From contig JAIYBD010000063.1 in NCBI GenBank assembly GCA_027488715.1, positions 1-11,602 on the forward strand: 11,602 bases of DNA. The letters run 5' to 3'. This DNA comes from Bacteroidota bacterium. Its GTDB lineage: Bacteria; Bacteroidota; Bacteroidia; UBA7662; CANHCV01. Shown one piece after another: positions 7,680 to 11,602 of this stretch (positions within the stretch are counted from its first letter, which is position 1; each line of letters opens with the position of its first letter). Below the pieces are notes generated by a model that did no database searches, was not told the DNA's origin, and saw nothing but the letters and a program-made list of their open reading frames with translations. The position numbers were made by a program, and so were the translations under genes.

Positions 7680-7707
7680 TTTTAACGAGTTATTGGGAAA
7701 CCGTTTG

Positions 7708-7739
7708 CAAAGAAACACCTATTTTTGTTAATTGCCCAA
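7708..7739 (-). promoter_or_regulatory. Possible tsaD promoter (Bacteroidota type)
   Basis: Read on the minus strand, TTG (7739-7737) is followed after 21 bases by TTTCTTTG (7715-7708). The latter differs from the Bacteroidota -7 consensus TAnnTTTG only at the second base. The spacing is acceptable for the -33 TTG / -7 pair. Transcription would start about 20-25 bases upstream of the tsaD ATG. The call rests on motif likeness alone. Confidence 0.3.
7720..7727 (+). promoter_or_regulatory. Possible -7 box for the tamB-like gene
   Basis: TATTTTTG is an exact match to the Bacteroidota -7 consensus TAnnTTTG, lying 25 bases before the ATG at 7753 and implying a very short 5' leader. No well-spaced -33 TTG is present: candidates at 7705-7707 and 7693-7695 give gaps of 12 and 24 bases, outside the usual range of about 17-23. 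It overlaps the span of the proposed tsaD promoter on the other strand. Confidence 0.35.
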
Positions 7740-7752
7740 GTTGTAAACAAAC

Positions 7753-10700
7753 ATGACTGAAAATCAACCCATTAAAAATTCAGGAAACCGTCCGTGGTAC
7801 CGCCGCGTTCGTACCTACCTGGGTTTATTGTTGATTTTGTTTTTGGGCTTTTTCGGAACATTGTGGATTCCGTCGGTTCAAACGGTTTACGTGCGCTGGG
7901 GATTATCGCAATTTTCCGATCGCTTGGGCGCACGCTTCGATGTGGAAGGCGTTCATATTCGGTTAAACGGAAGCATTGAACTTCAGGGGTTATGTCTTCT
8001 CGATCAGAAGAACGACACACTACTTTACGCCAAAACTCTGAAAACGCAGATCAAGAGTTGGATGGGCCTTCAAAAAAGCCCTCACTTTTCGGCGACCTAT
8101 TTGGACCATGCGCTTGTTCGTGTAAGAGAAACTTCGGCCCAGGGAAACTATAACTTTGATTTTATCCTTGAAGCACTAAGTTCCAAAAAGAAAAAAACCG
8201 ACTCCAAGACGGTACCCATCTTTTTGGAGAAAATCCAAGGAAGCCATATTCGTTTGGAATATCATCGATTTAAGGGCAAAAACGATGGACCCATCCTTTC
8301 CCAAAAAGACATTGCTCTTACCGAAACCAATTTTTTAGCTGAAAATTGGACGATCGCAAAAAAAATTGAAGGTCGGGTAACCCAATTTTCAACCGAGATC
8401 AACCGAACGGAAAAAATAAAAAGTGGTTACGTAGAGTTTGAACTAGAAACCGATCGACTTTGGTTGAAAAAAGTTCATCTGCGCTCAAGTACAGCCATCG
8501 CCAAGGGCTCCATTCAGGTGAGTGGTTCGAAGAAAAACCAACGCATTGATGCCAGATTTGATTCGCTTTATATTCGAAATAACGCCCTACAAAAATTAGT
8601 TCATGTGGATGTTCCTTTTCAACGAAATGCCTTGGTAAAGGGTAGTTTTATTTTGGAAAATCAGTCCGCAAAAGCTAAGAAATTGCTGGTGGCGCTCGAT
8701 GGGAAAACTGTGATATCGGGGAATTTTTCTGTCAAAAATTGGGATGATGTAGCTCAACTTCAGGTGGGTGCATCTCTCGCCAAGGTGAACATCAATCCCG
8801 CTCAATTGTTGGCGCAAATGAACCGAAACGATTGGGCAGAGAAAGTAAAACCTTTGGGAACCATCCGATTTGAAGGGGAAGCCGCTTACCGAGAATCGTC
8901 GATTAAAACCGATGGATTCTTGGAATCTGATCTCGGGAAAATTACCTCAAAATCTGATATTACATGGAATAACGGATTCAAAATCAAAGGCGATTTATCC
9001 ACCGAAAACCTGGATCTAACACCTTTTCTACCTGAAAATTCGGGAATATCTCACTTCACTTTCCAAGGGAATATGAATGTAGCCGGGAAAGACCTCCTCT
9101 CCTTGAAAGGGCCTGTTCAAGGTGCCCTGAGTGAGCTGGAATTTCAAGGGAAACGTTATCAGCTCATTTCCATGGATGGTGCTTTTGGTGAAGGATTTTT
9201 CCATGGGAAATTACAATCCGCCGATCCGGGTTTACAATTTTTTATCCAAGGAAATGTTGCCCTCGATCCCGCTAAACAAATCAGCGATGTTGCATTTCAC
9301 GCGACCAAAATTGACCTTCAGAAACTGGGGCTTTCCAAAAACGAAGAATGGGTTTCTGGCGACTTTACCTTTCAAGGAAAAGGCAGTAACGCGGATGATT
9401 TCATTGGAACGTTGATGGGGAAATCCCTCGTTTATCACCGCTCCAATGAAGTATTTACGCTTCCCGAAATGGAAATTTACAGCCAATTGGAGGGAAATAA
9501 ACGTTCTGTGGGTATACAGTCGACCTGGTTAAACGCCAGCGTTACCGGCCAATATCCGCTCTTGGATTTATGGAAATATGCCAATAATTTGGCCGAGCCC
9601 CACGTGCCGGCTTACCTCGACCCCATTCCTCATTTGCCTGCAGCCAATTTCGATTGGAAATTTTGGGTGAAGGATCCAGAAACCATCGCCGACTTACTCC
9701 AAATCAAAGGATGGTGCGCTGCTCCTTTCCACGGCTCCGGCTTGGTTCGATCCGATGTAGGAAGAAGCCTGTCGAGGGTACTCATTCCTTATGTAGATGC
9801 TGGAGGAACACGCATGAAAGGTGGAATTTTAGTGGTCAATACCGATACCAATCGAATGTCGATTTCTGTCCAAACAGACACCATCACGGTTAATGATACT
9901 ACCGTTTTAACCACGGCTAATTTCAATACGTTTGTCCACAACGACACTCTAAGATTTACGTCGGATTTGATTCGAGACCCCTCCAGAAATCAAGGAAATT
10001 TAGAGGGTATGTTGGTCGTTTTCCCCGACTCTAACGTACTGCATCTGGATCAGTCCTCGCTGACCGTTAACGGAGATTTGTGGAAATTCTATCAAGATGA
10101 GCCCATCGTATTTGATCGTACTGGAGTCACCTTGCACGAATTGGGGGTTAAATCCTTCAATCAGCTGGTCCAAATTTCGGGCAAGATTTCCGATAATCCG
10201 AAAGACACCGTTACCTTCATCACCCAGCAATTCAACTTGGCTCAGCTGAATAACTTTTTAAAGGCCTTCCAAATCCAGATTGAGGGAAAATCGGATATCA
10301 AGGTTTCAGCATCCAACTATTTAAAAGATCCTTTTTTAAGAGGTCAAATCAAAATTGCAAATTTGAAGGTAGATACCATTCGTTACGGTGATATTCGTTT
10401 CGATGCGGATTGGATGAAAGTGGAGAAGACAGTTCACATCGACGGTGAAATCTTTAACAAAGAAACCCAGTCTAAATTAGATGTTGATGGCTTCGTCGAT
10501 TTTCATGAATCGAGGGAGGAGCTGGATGTTACAGCTCGATTAAGTCGAACCGACGCCCGATGGTTGGAAAAAATTTTAGCGCCCGATTTGTACAACATCC
10601 AAGGATATGCCGATGGATTTATTCAGGTGTATGGAACGTTCGACAAACCTTTACTTATTGGTGCGGTAAACATCGACTCTGGTAGTTTTGTAGTAGATGC

Positions 10701-11602
10701 CATGAATGTTCGGTACAACACAGGGAACAAACCCATCTCCATTTTGTTAACCGACGAATCCATCGATTTCAACAAGGTGAAATTGTACGATGACTTCGGC
10801 GGAATTGCCCAAGTAAACGGGAAGGTGCTCCATAATTACCTTAGAAATACCCGTTTGGATCTTACGCTTGATATTCCAGAGAGAAAGAAAAATGGAGAGC
10901 CCAATAAAGTTTTGGTTTATGATTTTCCGAATTATTCTCCAGGTGATGTTTTTTACGGTTCGGCCTTTGCTACTGGTTTTGCAACCATCAAAGGGCACAT
11001 CAGCTTAATTGATTTTAATGTTCGTGCAAAATCCCAAGATGGAACGCTGTTGAAGATCCCTTTGGAAGAAACCGAATACTCCAGTACGGCCGATTTTATG
11101 CAATTTACGGTAAAAGATACGTTGGTGAATTCGTCCAAAAAGCAACGAAAAGTTGCGTTGGAAGGCGTAAACTTCTACCTCGATTTGGAAGCGACCCCGG
11201 ATGCTGAAATTCACCTCATCTTCGATGAATTGGCCGGCGACGTGATCCGTGGACGAGGAAAAGGAAACCTCAAAATGGCGTACGACAAGGATGAAGATTT
11301 TACCCTATTCGGCAATTACGAAATTTCTAAGGGAGATTATCATTTCACTTGGGAAAATATCATCGATAAAAAGTTTGATTTGGTTCCCGGTGGAACTTTA
11401 GTTTGGAGCGGCGATCCCTACCACGCTCAAATGAACCTTCAGGCCATGTACACCCAGCGTACCACGTTGACCAATTTGGTGAATACCGAGTACGATCAAA
11501 GTCGTTTGCAAGACACTACCAGGAACCTGAAAAACATCCGTTATCCGGTTCAAACCATTCTTAAAATGTCGGGAGATTTGATGAAGCCCGACATCGGTTT
11601 CG
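7753..11602 (+). CDS. tamB: TamB-like translocation/assembly module protein, 3' end cut off by the window
   Basis: The frame is open from the ATG at 7753 to the right edge, giving 1283 complete codons with no stop; I checked it codon by codon. TamB/AsmA-like proteins are long beta-taco bridges anchored in the inner membrane that span the periplasm and help move lipids or outer-membrane proteins. Residues 13-20 are basic (RPWYRRVR), followed by one membrane segment (about 22-39). After it comes the AsmA/TamB N-terminal pattern (FSDRLGARFDVEGVHIRL ... DTLLYAKTL). The middle is repetitive amphipathic beta strand with no catalytic motif. The TamB C-terminal domain (DUF490) starts by about residue 1060: FYGSAFATGFATIKG at 1067, GRGKGNLKM at 1167, FTLFGNYEISKGDYHF at 1183 and PGGTLVWSGDPYHA at 1212, then ILKMSGDLMKPDIGF at the edge. 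By comparison with Bacteroidota TamB proteins a few hundred residues are probably missing. The ATG is preceded by the A-rich TTGTAAACAAAC and no Shine-Dalgarno site. It is divergent from tsaD. In this phylum the partner is the outer-membrane lipoprotein TamL, not seen here. Confidence 0.9.
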   Translation, partial: MTENQPIKNSGNRPWYRRVRTYLGLLLILFLGFFGTLWIPSVQTVYVRWGLSQFSDRLGARFDVEGVHIRLNGSIELQGLCLLDQKNDTLLYAKTLKTQIKSWMGLQKSPHFSATYLDHALVRVRETSAQGNYNFDFILEALSSKKKKTDSKTVPIFLEKIQGSHIRLEYHRFKGKNDGPILSQKDIALTETNFLAENWTIAKKIEGRVTQFSTEINRTEKIKSGYVEFELETDRLWLKKVHLRSSTAIAKGSIQVSGSKKNQRIDARFDSLYIRNNALQKLVHVDVPFQRNALVKGSFILENQSAKAKKLLVALDGKTVISGNFSVKNWDDVAQLQVGASLAKVNINPAQLLAQMNRNDWAEKVKPLGTIRFEGEAAYRESSIKTDGFLESDLGKITSKSDITWNNGFKIKGDLSTENLDLTPFLPENSGISHFTFQGNMNVAGKDLLSLKGPVQGALSELEFQGKRYQLISMDGAFGEGFFHGKLQSADPGLQFFIQGNVALDPAKQISDVAFHATKIDLQKLGLSKNEEWVSGDFTFQGKGSNADDFIGTLMGKSLVYHRSNEVFTLPEMEIYSQLEGNKRSVGIQSTWLNASVTGQYPLLDLWKYANNLAEPHVPAYLDPIPHLPAANFDWKFWVKDPETIADLLQIKGWCAAPFHGSGLVRSDVGRSLSRVLIPYVDAGGTRMKGGILVVNTDTNRMSISVQTDTITVNDTTVLTTANFNTFVHNDTLRFTSDLIRDPSRNQGNLEGMLVVFPDSNVLHLDQSSLTVNGDLWKFYQDEPIVFDRTGVTLHELGVKSFNQLVQISGKISDNPKDTVTFITQQFNLAQLNNFLKAFQIQIEGKSDIKVSASNYLKDPFLRGQIKIANLKVDTIRYGDIRFDADWMKVEKTVHIDGEIFNKETQSKLDVDGFVDFHESREELDVTARLSRTDARWLEKILAPDLYNIQGYADGFIQVYGTFDKPLLIGAVNIDSGSFVVDAMNVRYNTGNKPISILLTDESIDFNKVKLYDDFGGIAQVNGKVLHNYLRNTRLDLTLDIPERKKNGEPNKVLVYDFPNYSPGDVFYGSAFATGFATIKGHISLIDFNVRAKSQDGTLLKIPLEETEYSSTADFMQFTVKDTLVNSSKKQRKVALEGVNFYLDLEATPDAEIHLIFDELAGDVIRGRGKGNLKMAYDKDEDFTLFGNYEISKGDYHFTWENIIDKKFDLVPGGTLVWSGDPYHAQMNLQAMYTQRTTLTNLVNTEYDQSRLQDTTRNLKNIRYPVQTILKMSGDLMKPDIGF

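Noticed and set aside
7680..7718. ATG at 7718 giving a 343-residue TsaD
   Set aside because: TsaD proteins begin close to the ILGIESSCD motif. The extra 13 residues match nothing and would run through the candidate promoter.
8596..8817. Minus-strand small frames within the tamB-like gene (here and at 9232-9486, 10000-10230, 10747-11214)
   Set aside because: The plus-strand frame is continuous from 7753 to the end of the window with clear TamB features, so these are shadows.
1..11602. Mobile elements, CRISPR arrays, tRNA or rRNA genes, defence systems
   Set aside because: No repeat arrays, transposase motifs, terminal inverted repeats, tRNA-like cloverleaf or rRNA sequence seen. Gene content is ordinary chromosomal Bacteroidota.

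Overview
This window is bacterial chromosome from a member of the Bacteroidota, most likely a Flavobacteriales-type organism. Three things support this. Two proteins end in type IX secretion (T9SS) type A sorting domains, which occur essentially only in this phylum. The starts have A-rich leaders and mostly lack Shine-Dalgarno sequences. TamB and the fungalysin-type protease are of the large Bacteroidota type. There is no sign of phage, plasmid, insertion sequence, CRISPR array, tRNA or rRNA. The DNA is densely coding: every gap is under 90 bases.

Layout from left to right. (1) 1-1649, plus strand: the 3' part of a large secreted surface protein with a CCR-type extracellular domain, an Fn3-like segment and a T9SS sorting domain. 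(2) 1696-2829, plus: a signal-peptide-bearing papain-fold (C1, bleomycin-hydrolase-like) peptidase with its catalytic residues in place. A perfect 14-bp inverted repeat followed by a T run straddles its start codon. (3) 2826-3593, plus: a PrsW-family intramembrane protease that overlaps the peptidase by four bases (GTGA). (4) 3592-3624: a fully symmetric A7-stem-T7 bidirectional terminator between convergent genes. (5) 3641-6601, minus: a 986-residue secreted fungalysin-like (M36) metalloprotease with an FTP propeptide, a jelly-roll domain and a T9SS sorting domain. (6) 6687-7679, minus: tsaD, the tRNA t6A-modification enzyme. (7) 7753 to the right edge, plus: the first 1283 codons of a TamB-like envelope protein, divergent from tsaD and cut off by the window.

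How they fit together: most of the window concerns the cell envelope and protein traffic. It holds two T9SS cargo proteins, a periplasmic peptidase translationally coupled to a membrane protease, and an inner-membrane-anchored TamB that would span the periplasm. TsaD is an unrelated housekeeping gene. Three proteases of three catalytic types (cysteine, intramembrane metallo, secreted zinc) lie side by side, but they fall in two transcription units that meet at the terminator, so a joint pathway is only a guess. I did not find a clearly new multi-gene system. The most unusual items are the terminator-like hairpin that contains a start codon and the coupled C1 peptidase/PrsW pair.
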